9,755 nucleotides of DNA, from assembly GCA_030149965.1 (NCBI GenBank), contig JASLHB010000011.1:1-9755 (forward strand), given 5' to 3'. The translations under genes were made by a program, and so were the position numbers. Below, one piece after another: positions 1-6,777 of the stretch. The stretch is from Wohlfahrtiimonas sp. GTDB taxonomy: Bacteria > Pseudomonadota > Gammaproteobacteria > Cardiobacteriales > Wohlfahrtiimonadaceae. Position 1 is the first letter of the stretch, and each line of letters starts with the position of its first letter. The notes under the pieces are model-generated. The model had not been told where the DNA came from. It saw only the letters and a list, made by a program, of their open reading frames with translations, and searched no databases.

Positions 1-590
1 TAACGTCGGCAGCAAGCCCCAGCCCACGCGTCGCGTGGGCTTTTTTTATGGCGCAGCCTACCCACGGATGTGGTCTCACCGGCTGCCCCATAAAAGAGAT
101 ATTTTTCATCCACAAACACATCAAGCTCAATCATCCGAGAAATGCTGCGCTGATGAATCACCACATCATTTAAGGCAAATGAATCAAATGTATCGTCAAT
201 CGTTACGCGAATAAGATCACGCTCTTCTGTTGTATATTCACCTTTAAGAATATGCAGCAAACTTTCTTGCAATTGCGTTTCACGAATGTCCGTTAAAAAA
301 CCCAATCGCCCCAAGTTAATGCCCACGAATGGAATATTTAAATGGCAAGCTTTACGCGCAATGCCCAAAAATGTTCCATCGCCTCCAAAGATAATGATCA
401 GATCACAGCCTGTCACTGCAACTTCTAATCGCTTCTTAGATTCCTCGCTATCATTAGGCGGTAAAGCCAATGTTACTGTCTCGCAGCCATTGCTATTGAG
501 TATATCTTCAGCACTTTTCATCACTTTCTCAAAGGATGGATGGCTGACATTATTCCTACTCACCAAAGCAATCTTTTTAAAATTGTTCAT
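1..590 (-). CDS. nadK: NAD kinase, 3'-truncated or disrupted
   Basis: NAD kinase phosphorylates NAD to NADP in the cytoplasm using ATP or polyphosphate. The minus-strand frame starts at ATG 590-588 (MNNFKKIALV) and stays open to the window edge (196 codons). Visible family features are the nucleotide-binding GGDG at residues 69-72 within FGGDGTFLGIAR, the segment GINLGRLGFLTD (90-101) and the NDVVIH block (141-146) leading into MIELDVFVDE. Family members are about 290-300 aa, and the next expected block is DGLI..TPTGSTAYS. Instead, after residue 167 the frame reads AAGETTSVGRLRHKK and then GC-rich sequence with no family resemblance in any of the three frames. The 3' third is therefore missing or replaced, and the product is probably inactive unless an intact copy exists elsewhere. 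NAD kinase is usually essential, so an assembly or contig junction is a serious alternative. It is divergent from selD, with a 64-base gap. Confidence 0.8.
   Translation of the reverse strand, partial: MNNFKKIALVSRNNVSHPSFEKVMKSAEDILNSNGCETVTLALPPNDSEESKKRLEVAVTGCDLIIIFGGDGTFLGIARKACHLNIPFVGINLGRLGFLTDIRETQLQESLLHILKGEYTTEERDLIRVTIDDTFDSFALNDVVIHQRSISRMIELDVFVDEKYLFYGAAGETTSVGRLRHKKSPRDAWAGACCRR
21..47 (+). terminator. Rho-independent terminator of a gene left of the window
   Basis: AGCCCACGCG (21-30) pairs perfectly with CGCGTGGGCT (32-41), giving an 8-9 bp GC-rich stem once the tight loop is opened. Seven T residues follow at 41-47. The T tract lies only on the plus-strand 3' side, so it ends plus-strand transcription arriving from the left edge and does not serve nadK. 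Bases 1-3 (TAA) may be the stop codon of that gene, but only 20 bases precede the hairpin so this cannot be tested here. Confidence 0.7.
48..91. repeat. Imperfect inverted repeat / long hairpin at the nadK breakpoint
   Basis: ATGGCGCAGCC (48-58) and GGCTGCCCCAT (81-91) are inverted copies matching at 10 of 11 positions. A second small stem inside, CCAC (62-65) with GTGG (70-73), encloses a GGAT loop. The outer arm ends almost exactly where NAD kinase similarity ends. A folded end of this kind could be the subterminal palindrome of a mobile element, a recombination site or a repetitive extragenic palindrome. I do not recognise the sequence as a named family. Confidence 0.5.
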
Positions 591-654
591 CTCGGCTTAT
601 TTGTCTATGAATAAAGTGCTAAACTTTACCCTATTCTTGTAGGATTTAAAAGAA

Positions 655-1695
655 ATGTCAGAGATAAAATTAACGCAATATAGCCACGGCGCCGGCTGAG
701 GCTGCAAAATTGATCCCAAGGTGCTTGGGAAAATATTAGCAGGTAGCGGAATCCAAACGGCGGATCCGAATTTATGGGTGGGCAACCAGTCTAGAGATGA
801 TGCAGCAGTTTATGGCATCGATGAAAAGACGGGGATTATCTCAACCACGGATTTCTTCATGCCAATTGTAGACGATCCTTTTGATTTTGGCCGCATTGCA
901 GCCACAAATTCTATCAGCGATATTTATGCAATGGGCGGTAAACCAATCATGGCGATTGCGATTTTAGGCTGGCCAACACAAAAGTTAGCGCCAGAAATTG
1001 CAAGAACAGTCATTGAAGGCGGACGAGCAACATGTGAAGCTGCGGGCATCGTCTTGGCGGGTGGTCATTCTATTGATGCACCTGAACCAATGTTTGGCTT
1101 AGCTGTCACAGGCATCGTGGATAAAAATCATCTTAAACGTAATGATACGGCGCAAGTGGGCGATTATCTCTTTTTAACCAAACCATTGGGCATTGGCATT
1201 TTAACCACTGCAGAAAAACGTGGCTTATTAAGAGAAGAAGATCAATTCACTGCCCGCGACATTATGGTAGCGCTCAATAAAGCAGGTGCCACATTTGCCA
1301 AATGTGATTACATTCATGCCATGACAGACGTCACAGGCTTTGGCTTAGCAGGTCACTTAGTGGAAATGGCTGAAGGCAGTGATGTTTCTGTTGAACTATA
1401 TTGTGACAATATCCCGCTCATTAATAACGTCAGACATTATGAAGCCTTAAATTCCATGCCAGGTGGCACATTTAAGAATCTAGACAGTTATGGCCATGTG
1501 ATCGAGAAAAATGCACAATTTGAAAGCTATCAACATTTATTGGGTGATCCTCAAACAAGTGGTGGCCTTTTAATCAGTGTGGATGCAGCGCATGTGACTG
1601 AGTTTTTAGCATTGTCCCACGAATTAGAATTACATGATTTAAAAGCCATCGGCCAAGTCATCGCACCCAATGAATTTAGAATTTATCCGAAATAA
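655..1695 (+). CDS. selD: Selenide, water dikinase (selenophosphate synthetase) with in-frame UGA selenocysteine
   Basis: SelD makes selenophosphate from selenide and ATP, the selenium donor for selenocysteine and for 2-selenouridine in tRNA. The true start is ATG at 655, preceded by AGGA at 641-644. The frame reads MSEIKLTQYSHGAG, then TGA at 697-699, then GCKIDPKVLGK, and continues to TAA at 1693-1695. With selenocysteine at residue 15 the product is 346 aa, close to E. coli SelD (347). The UGA sits at the catalytic cysteine (Cys17 in E. coli), next to the conserved C17 and essential-type K18. Other family blocks are SRDDAAVY (D48-D49), STTDFF (D66), GGHSID (136-141), MTDVTGFG (223-230) and DPQTSGG (298-304). 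A gene caller treating UGA as stop would begin at GTG 721 and lose the whole active-site loop. Selenocysteine-type SelD is known from Haemophilus and other bacteria. No selA, selB, selC or mnmH lies in this window. Confidence 0.96.
697..743 (+). promoter_or_regulatory. Bacterial SECIS element directing selenocysteine insertion at UGA 697-699
   Basis: Directly after the UGA, CCCAAG (715-720) and CTTGGG (724-729) form a perfect 6 bp stem with the loop GTG (721-723). A lower helix, CTGC (702-705) with GCAG (739-742), closes an A/T-rich internal loop. The apical loop starts 21 nt after the UGA and begins with G. This fits the bacterial SECIS rule of a short stem-loop about 16-37 nt downstream with a G among the first two loop bases, the feature recognised by SelB. 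Because it is coding, codons 21-26 are constrained both as protein and as RNA. Confidence 0.85.
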
Positions 1696-1714
1696 CTCAG
1701 TATAAAAATATCAT

Positions 1715-1742
1715 CGCCATAGGGTTTTATTTGCCTATGGCG
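1715..1742 (+). other. Perfect 9-bp stem-loop after selD
   Basis: CGCCATAGG (1715-1723) and CCTATGGCG (1734-1742) are exact inverted repeats around a 10-nt T-rich loop. The hairpin lies 20 nt after the selD stop, where a terminator is expected. The downstream sequence (TATACTAACG) has no T run, so it is not a classical intrinsic terminator. It might protect the selD mRNA 3' end or be a protein-binding palindrome. No other terminator is seen before the next gene. Confidence 0.45.
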
Positions 1743-1794
1743 TATACTAACGCAACTCATTTATAGACACTTTATATAATAAAGGTTGCAACAA

Positions 1795-3237
1795 ATGCAT
1801 AATAAGCAAACATTACCCTTACTCTTTGTACATCGAAGCATTTTTATCATATTCGTTCTTTGGGTCTTTATTACTTTTGCTAGTTTAGATAATATTCCTT
1901 GGTTTGGAGACTATTATAATGTTTGGCGAGCAGGACAAATTTGCATACTAATATTAGCAAGTATAGCTTTTTTAACTATTCCCAAACGATTACTGATTGC
2001 TCATTCTAAAATGATACTATTCACTAGTAGTGGGGCATTCTGTTATTTTTTGGCGTACTTTTCCAGCATCCAAAATACCACATCATTTCTAACCATTAGT
2101 TTGAATATACTATTAATGATTTCGATTGCCTATTTTGCAATTGTTTTTGTATTAGACTTTCAGTGGTATGAAAAAATGTTAGCATTGGTATGTTTTACGC
2201 CTATCCCTGCTGTGATCTATTTCTTTACTGGAGTTATTATTCAGTTTTTTGATCCAACATACACAGATCATGGGCACAATCATTTTTCAAATATCCGATA
2301 TTTCAATGATGCCTTATTACCTGCATTAATCATCTTATGGCTTCGCCCAAGCTTTTTAGCACAACCTAAATATAATAAACTAATCGCCATTCTTAGCATT
2401 GCATATTTATATATTTTTCTCAGCGATGGTGCTCGCGCCATTATGTTATCTTTTGGATTAGCATTTACTGCCATTTTATTATTAGATAACTCGCGAAAAT
2501 CAGCGATTAAAATGCCTTTGATTTATTTAATTTATACTGTATTACTATTTTATTCATTAAATTATCTTACAAACTTAATAAACAGCGGGACTTCATTAGA
2601 TAACTTAGACTTATCCAGATCTACTAGTTCTGGGCGAATTGATCTATATCTCCATTCTCTACAATCCTTTTTACAGAATCCACTTTCTGGTTTAGGCGTT
2701 GCCAATTTCACTGTACCCACTGACAATCCCCTTTTTCATGGTCAAGGGCACCCTCACAATCTAATCTTAATGTGGATCAGTGAAATGGGCATCATAGGTA
2801 TTATGCTTTCACTGCTATTATGCTTTGTATCGCTCAGAATATTGTTTATGAGAAATAAATTACCTGTTTGGGGCTGGATAGGCATATTTATGTTATTGGC
2901 CAATGGAATGTTATCTGGTGCTTTAGTTTATCCATTCAGTCAAATGCTTACTGTATTGTTAATCATCTATATCTATGCCCAATACCAACAACCTAGATCT
3001 AATACGAATTCGTCTGATACTTCTTATAAATATACATTCATCGGAATACTATGCAGCAAAGCCATGTTAGTTTTTGCATTACCTATTTTAATGATTACAA
3101 TCTACTGGATTTATCCTTACCTCATTAATATGCCTTTCAAACATGAGGATGTTATTCTTGATGAAACTTTAATTTATCGCGCACAAGGCCCTTCAACATG
3201 GCAATCTAATCCAATTGTGAATTTTCCAGAAAAATAA
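1795..3237 (+). CDS. O-antigen ligase/polymerase-family membrane protein (Wzy_C type)
   Basis: This is a polytopic inner-membrane protein of 480 aa. I place the start at ATG 1795 because AAAGG (1781-1785) lies 9 nt upstream; the in-frame TTG at 1786 would abut that site. About ten to twelve hydrophobic helices are visible, with a large periplasmic-type loop around residues 255-325. That loop and its borders carry the O-antigen ligase pattern: SGRIDLYLHS (279-288), NPLSGLGVANF (295-305), HPHN (319-322) and ISEMGIIG (328-335), plus an upstream DGARA (211-215). Such proteins join lipid-linked glycans to lipid A-core (WaaL), polymerise O-units (Wzy) or glycosylate pilins (PglL). At this length, with a final helix near 420-442 and a short soluble tail, the exact substrate cannot be decided. 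No glycosyltransferases or other surface polysaccharide genes flank it. It is notably rich in ATA and TTA codons. Confidence 0.8.
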   Translation: MHNKQTLPLLFVHRSIFIIFVLWVFITFASLDNIPWFGDYYNVWRAGQICILILASIAFLTIPKRLLIAHSKMILFTSSGAFCYFLAYFSSIQNTTSFLTISLNILLMISIAYFAIVFVLDFQWYEKMLALVCFTPIPAVIYFFTGVIIQFFDPTYTDHGHNHFSNIRYFNDALLPALIILWLRPSFLAQPKYNKLIAILSIAYLYIFLSDGARAIMLSFGLAFTAILLLDNSRKSAIKMPLIYLIYTVLLFYSLNYLTNLINSGTSLDNLDLSRSTSSGRIDLYLHSLQSFLQNPLSGLGVANFTVPTDNPLFHGQGHPHNLILMWISEMGIIGIMLSLLLCFVSLRILFMRNKLPVWGWIGIFMLLANGMLSGALVYPFSQMLTVLLIIYIYAQYQQPRSNTNSSDTSYKYTFIGILCSKAMLVFALPILMITIYWIYPYLINMPFKHEDVILDETLIYRAQGPSTWQSNPIVNFPEK

Positions 3238-3246
3238 AAGCATAAT

Positions 3247-3281
3247 AAAAAAGCTGACTTAGTTACCTAAGTCAGCTTTTT
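3247..3281. terminator. Bidirectional terminator between the ligase-like gene and pepD
   Basis: AAGCTGACTTAG (3251-3262) pairs perfectly with CTAAGTCAGCTT (3267-3278) around the loop TTAC. The stem is bordered by A residues on the left and T residues on the right, so it works in both directions. It sits 9 nt past the stop of the plus-strand gene and about 20 nt past the pepD stop on the minus strand, as expected for convergent genes sharing one terminator. Confidence 0.92.
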
Positions 3282-3301
3282 AAATTTCACATACAATAAT
3301 A

Positions 3302-4750
3302 TTAGTCTTTTAATGCTTTCAATAAGTCTTTTGTTAGCTCATAAATTTCTGCAACAGCAGGAATATTCACTCTCTCATCTGGAGAATGCGCACCCTTGAT
3401 TGTTGGACCAAAACTTACCATTTCTAACTCTGGATATAATCGACCAATCAAACCTGTTTCCAAGCCTGCATGAATCACTTCAACGCCCATTGGCTTACCA
3501 TGTTTTTCTTCGTAGATTTTTTGCAATGTTTGTAATGGTTTTGAATCTAAATTAGGCTTCCAAGATGGATAATCATTTTTTGCCTGCCAGAAATAACCAG
3601 ACAATTCACCCAAATTTTGAGTTCTAACTTTGATCATTTCCAAACCTTCTTGAGTCAAGAAACGAGCCAATAAACCAACACTTAAGCCACCTTTTTCAGT
3701 TACAGAAACTGTACCAATATTACAACTTGTTTCTACAACTGGTAAAATTGCTGAGCGCTTTAAAACGCCTTGTGGCAATAATGTCAAAAATGACAATAAA
3801 TGGTGTGACTCTTGCGATGACATAGAAGCCGCTGATTCAGTTTCTACATAAGATAACTGAACACCTTCATCAATATTTTCTAAACGGTTTTGCAAATGTG
3901 TTTGCCAATGTGCAAAATGCTCTTTTAAGAAATCGCCATGAGTTTCATCATAAGCAATCACAGCTGTTGCTTCACGCGTCAATGCATTACGTAAAGTTCC
4001 GCCTACAAATGAAACTAAACGTACAGGCATTTGCTGAGATAATGAACTTAAGCATTCTGCCAATAACAAGTTCGCGCTTTCACGGCCTTTATGAATATCA
4101 ATCCCTGAATGCCCGCCTTTCAAGCCTTTTAATGTCACTTTAATGAATTTACCGTATTGTTCAGCATCATAGTTAAGACTCGCACTATAACCAATGTCCA
4201 CACCGCCCGCACAACCTACGAAACATTTGCCAATTTCTTCACTGTCCAAGTTAATTAGATATTTACCTTGCATCCAGCCTGCTTTCATTGCACGAACACC
4301 GCCCATTCCAGCTTCTTCATCCACTGTGAGTAGAATTTCTAATGGACCATGTTCAGCTTCTGGATCATCCAGAATAGCCATTCCCATTGCAACACCCATG
4401 CCATTATCAGCGCCCAATGTTGTACCTTTAGCTTTTACCCATTCGCCATCAATGTACATATCGATAGGATCTTTTTCGAAATCATGCTCTGTACCATCAT
4501 TCTTCTGACAAACCATATCTGTATGACCTTGAATAATGACAGCTGGTGCATTTTCATATCCTGGTGTTGCAGGCTTACGAATTAGAAGGTTGCCGATTTC
4601 ATCTTGAAGAACTTCTAAACCTCTTTTTTCCGCTTCAGCTTTGAAATGCGCCTGAATTCTCTCTTCTTTTTTTGAAGGACGAGGAATTTGGTTCATTTCA
4701 TAAAAGTGTTTCCAAACCAATTCTGGTGATAACTTTAAAATTTCTGACAT
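3302..4750 (-). CDS. pepD: Aminoacyl-histidine dipeptidase / cytosol non-specific dipeptidase (M20C)
   Basis: PepD is a cytoplasmic zinc dipeptidase that hydrolyses Xaa-His (carnosine-like) and many other dipeptides, salvaging amino acids from peptides. The 482-aa product is close in length to E. coli PepD (485) and similar along its whole length. The M20 metal ligands and catalytic residues are visible: H76 and D78 in QGHTDMV, D115 in GTTLGADNGMG, the catalytic E145-E146 in VDEEAGMGG, D169 in NLDSEE, and H455 in GAHSPDE. The block IHAGLETG (H427) is also conserved. The lid-domain signature KGLKGGHSG and GGTLRNA are present. The start ATG at 4750 has AAGGA about 7 nt upstream on the minus strand. 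It has its own promoter in the divergent region and ends at a shared terminator, so it appears monocistronic. Confidence 0.96.
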   Translation of the reverse strand: MSEILKLSPELVWKHFYEMNQIPRPSKKEERIQAHFKAEAEKRGLEVLQDEIGNLLIRKPATPGYENAPAVIIQGHTDMVCQKNDGTEHDFEKDPIDMYIDGEWVKAKGTTLGADNGMGVAMGMAILDDPEAEHGPLEILLTVDEEAGMGGVRAMKAGWMQGKYLINLDSEEIGKCFVGCAGGVDIGYSASLNYDAEQYGKFIKVTLKGLKGGHSGIDIHKGRESANLLLAECLSSLSQQMPVRLVSFVGGTLRNALTREATAVIAYDETHGDFLKEHFAHWQTHLQNRLENIDEGVQLSYVETESAASMSSQESHHLLSFLTLLPQGVLKRSAILPVVETSCNIGTVSVTEKGGLSVGLLARFLTQEGLEMIKVRTQNLGELSGYFWQAKNDYPSWKPNLDSKPLQTLQKIYEEKHGKPMGVEVIHAGLETGLIGRLYPELEMVSFGPTIKGAHSPDERVNIPAVAEIYELTKDLLKALKD

Positions 4751-4819
4751 AGAAGTTCCTTTACTCTATTTCAATGAAGGTCAATGCAGCACAATAATAG
4801 CCGATTGATACAAAAGTTT

Positions 4820-4848
4820 ATCATAAAGAATTCCTATCGCTTTCTCAA
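4820..4848 (-). promoter_or_regulatory. Candidate sigma-70 promoter for pepD
   Basis: On the minus strand TTGAGA (4848-4843) is followed after exactly 17 bases by TATGAT (4825-4820). Both hexamers match the consensus at four or five of six positions. Transcription would start near 4812 and give a leader of about 60 nt before the pepD ATG at 4750. Confidence 0.45.
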
Positions 4849-4889
4849 GATCATCTATTCTTGCATCATGATAAATTCTTGGCTTATGA

Positions 4890-4898
4890 TGTTATAAT
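4890..4898 (+). promoter_or_regulatory. Extended -10 promoter for the MscS-like gene
   Basis: TGTTATAAT at 4890-4898 is a perfect extended -10 (TGnTATAAT). No good -35 lies 17 bases upstream, which extended -10 promoters tolerate. The start point would be near 4905 and the leader about 50 nt. That leader begins with a small inverted repeat, GTTCT (4905-4909) and AGAAC (4914-4918). Confidence 0.5.
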
Positions 4899-4955
4899 CT
4901 CTAGGTTCTTCATAGAACTTCACAGTTTATTTTTATAAAATATCAGGAGAAATAA

Positions 4956-6650
4956 ATGCAACAACGCAATGCTATTTCTAAGCAATTCGCACTATTCTCA
5001 CTACTTATAACCTTTTTTCTTTCATCTTTCTCCTTTGCTGTAGATCCTATCACCACAACAGCAACACAAGAAAATGTGACAGATCAATTGATCACCATTT
5101 CTAATGACATCAAAGAATTACAAGCTAAACGAACAAGCTTGGCAGCGGAAATCAAAAAAGAAAGCGACGAATCCCATAAAACTGAATTGGAAGACAGCTT
5201 AAAACGCACCAATTCTCAGTTAAAAGAATACACAGAACTTTTTGAAAAAATCTCTTTAGGCGGGATTGATACTTCTCGTTTCGATGTTTCTGCGAAAACT
5301 GCCATCAAACAAACGGATGACTATGATTGGCAAAAAGAGTTAATCCAAATTGCTCAGCCAGTTTTTACTGAAATGAAGAAGATCACTGATGCACCAAGAA
5401 AGCGTGACTTACTACGTTTGGAGCAAAAAGAGATTGACGATCGTTTAGAGCAATTAAACAAAGGCCTAGAAACGCTAAATCAAGTACAAATTAGCAATCT
5501 TCCTGAAGGTGCGCAAAAAAATCTCAAAGATATCCAATCTAACTGGGATAATCTTCATAAAGAATTAGAACGTGAACGCCGTTTAACTGTGATCAAACTC
5601 GATGAATTGACGGTCAAAGAAGATTTTACAACGCGCTTAACAAAAGGTGCTTGGGGATTTGCAAAAGGCCGTGGATTATTATTATTGATCACTGTCGCCG
5701 TTGTTTCTATCTTGTTATATGGCTTCAATAGATTATTAGTCTTTTTAGAATCACGTGAAAAAAATAAGATCTCAATCAGATGGCGTATCTTCATGTTGTT
5801 GTATCAAATCATTACAACATTAGTGGTTGTTATTATCACATTGGTGATCCTATATTCCTCTGGGGATATGGTGATGTTTGGTATTGCAATATTAATTATT
5901 TTGGCATTCCTTGTAACTTCTCGTAATTCTATTCCAAAATATTTCGTTAAAACGCGTATATTCTTAAACATGGGGCAAGCGCGTGAAGGTGAACGTGTTA
6001 TTTATAATGATTTACCTTGGAAAGTTAGTCGCATCAACTTATACAATACTTATCTTGTGAATCCTTTATTAGAAAATGGTACAGTTCGTTTAACAATTGA
6101 TCAGTTAAATACAATGATCTCTCGCCCTGTCAAAATGGATGAAACTTGGTTCCCAACAGTTGTGAATGATGTTGTATTATTACCAAATGGCACTGCATAC
6201 AAAGTCATCCGCCAAACACCTGAATATGTCTATTTAACAGCATCAGGCACTGAATTGATCTATCCTTCCAAAGATTTCATTAAAGATAAGATCGTCAATA
6301 TCTCTTATGGTTATAGCACTTCTACTGAATTGGCTGTTTGCTACGGAACAGTGAAAAATAAAATTGATGAAGCAATTATTGCATTGCGTGAAGGTTTGAA
6401 TGAATTCATACAACGTGAGAATCCTGAAGCTTATAAATCCATGAAAGCATTAACCGTTGATTTCAGTCGTGTGAATGATGGTGGTAGCGCTGTTTTTATG
6501 ATTTCAGCATCTATGGGCAGTTATGCAACAGATTATCGTTTACCATTATTACGCACAATCCAACGTGGTTGCATGGGCATCGCAGAAGAAAATCATTGGG
6601 ATATTGTAACGCTCACTAAATATATTATTGAGCAGGAAATCGCACAATAA
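4956..6650 (+). CDS. MscS-like mechanosensitive channel family protein with periplasmic coiled coil
   Basis: The 564-aa product starts at ATG 4956, with AGGAG (4945-4949) 6 nt upstream. An N-terminal signal peptide (about 1-28, ending FSFA before VDP) is followed by a charged, Glu/Lys-rich, coiled-coil-prone region (about 40-225). Three hydrophobic helices come next, near 238-264, 276-300 and 304-322. A soluble C-terminal part then includes QAREGERVIYNDLPWKVSRINLYNTYLVNPLL (341-372), which resembles the beta-domain of MscS homologues just after the pore helix, including a GERVIYN-type turn. This layout (export signal, periplasmic helical domain, three-helix core, cytoplasmic domain) suits a divergent channel that may release solutes under membrane tension. 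The assignment rests on architecture and that block. Pore-helix glycine/alanine repeats typical of MscS are not evident in helix 3, so channel activity is an inference. A terminator follows closely, so it is probably transcribed alone. Confidence 0.7.
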   Translation: MQQRNAISKQFALFSLLITFFLSSFSFAVDPITTTATQENVTDQLITISNDIKELQAKRTSLAAEIKKESDESHKTELEDSLKRTNSQLKEYTELFEKISLGGIDTSRFDVSAKTAIKQTDDYDWQKELIQIAQPVFTEMKKITDAPRKRDLLRLEQKEIDDRLEQLNKGLETLNQVQISNLPEGAQKNLKDIQSNWDNLHKELERERRLTVIKLDELTVKEDFTTRLTKGAWGFAKGRGLLLLITVAVVSILLYGFNRLLVFLESREKNKISIRWRIFMLLYQIITTLVVVIITLVILYSSGDMVMFGIAILIILAFLVTSRNSIPKYFVKTRIFLNMGQAREGERVIYNDLPWKVSRINLYNTYLVNPLLENGTVRLTIDQLNTMISRPVKMDETWFPTVVNDVVLLPNGTAYKVIRQTPEYVYLTASGTELIYPSKDFIKDKIVNISYGYSTSTELAVCYGTVKNKIDEAIIALREGLNEFIQRENPEAYKSMKALTVDFSRVNDGGSAVFMISASMGSYATDYRLPLLRTIQRGCMGIAEENHWDIVTLTKYIIEQEIAQ

Positions 6651-6680
6651 TATATTTATATTCATTGAAAAACTTAGAGA

Positions 6681-6714
6681 AATCCTAATGTTTCACTGCA
6701 TTAGGATTTTTTAT
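6681..6714 (+). terminator. Rho-independent terminator after the MscS-like gene
   Basis: AATCCTAATG (6681-6690) pairs perfectly with CATTAGGATT (6699-6708) around an 8-nt loop, and the T-rich tail TTTTATT follows. It begins 31 nt after the stop at 6648-6650. It lies immediately upstream of the candidate nsrR promoter. Confidence 0.85.
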
Positions 6715-6725
6715 TGCATATTTTC

Positions 6726-6734
6726 TGTTACAAT
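6726..6734 (+). promoter_or_regulatory. Candidate extended -10 promoter for nsrR
   Basis: TGTTACAAT at 6726-6734 fits an extended -10 (TGn plus TACAAT, five of six). No convincing -35 is present, because the upstream bases belong to the terminator tail. The predicted start near 6741 leaves a leader of about 37 nt. No strong Shine-Dalgarno precedes the nsrR ATG, so translation may be weak. Confidence 0.35.
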
Positions 6735-6777
6735 CAACAGCTGCACTTCTCACCCATATCATTGCTTCAAAATCACC

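Larger units (their letters stand above)
1..92. other. GC-rich, hairpin-rich segment of probable foreign or junction origin
   Basis: This stretch has 58 G or C in 92 bases (63%), against an AT-rich remainder. It holds two strong hairpins, one at 21-41 followed by seven T residues and one spanning 48-91. The NAD kinase reading frame on the minus strand is recognisable up to about position 90 and stops resembling the family exactly where this segment begins. The window also opens with TAA, which could be the stop codon of a plus-strand gene lying to the left, followed by its terminator. I infer the end of an inserted element (terminator plus a palindromic end), or an assembly or rearrangement junction. 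No transposase coding sequence is present to confirm an insertion sequence. Confidence 0.5.

Noticed and set aside
286..642. Plus-strand 118-aa open frame opposite nadK
   Set aside because: It is antisense to a clear NAD kinase frame with a GGDG motif and shows no protein family features.
721..1695. selD starting at GTG 721 as a 324-aa protein
   Set aside because: It would lack the active-site loop that is plainly encoded upstream from ATG 655, in the same frame, interrupted only by the UGA at the catalytic residue with a SECIS after it.
1775..1780. Perfect TATAAT before the ligase-like gene as its promoter
   Set aside because: It lies so close to the start that the transcript would begin after the AAAGG ribosome-binding site. 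There is also no -35 at a suitable distance.
3898..4585. Plus-strand open frames within pepD
   Set aside because: They are shadows of a full-length, motif-complete pepD on the minus strand.
6628..6777. N-terminal extension of nsrR by 50 residues
   Set aside because: It would begin inside the preceding gene and run through its terminator. The NsrR family begins at MQLT, encoded at 6778.
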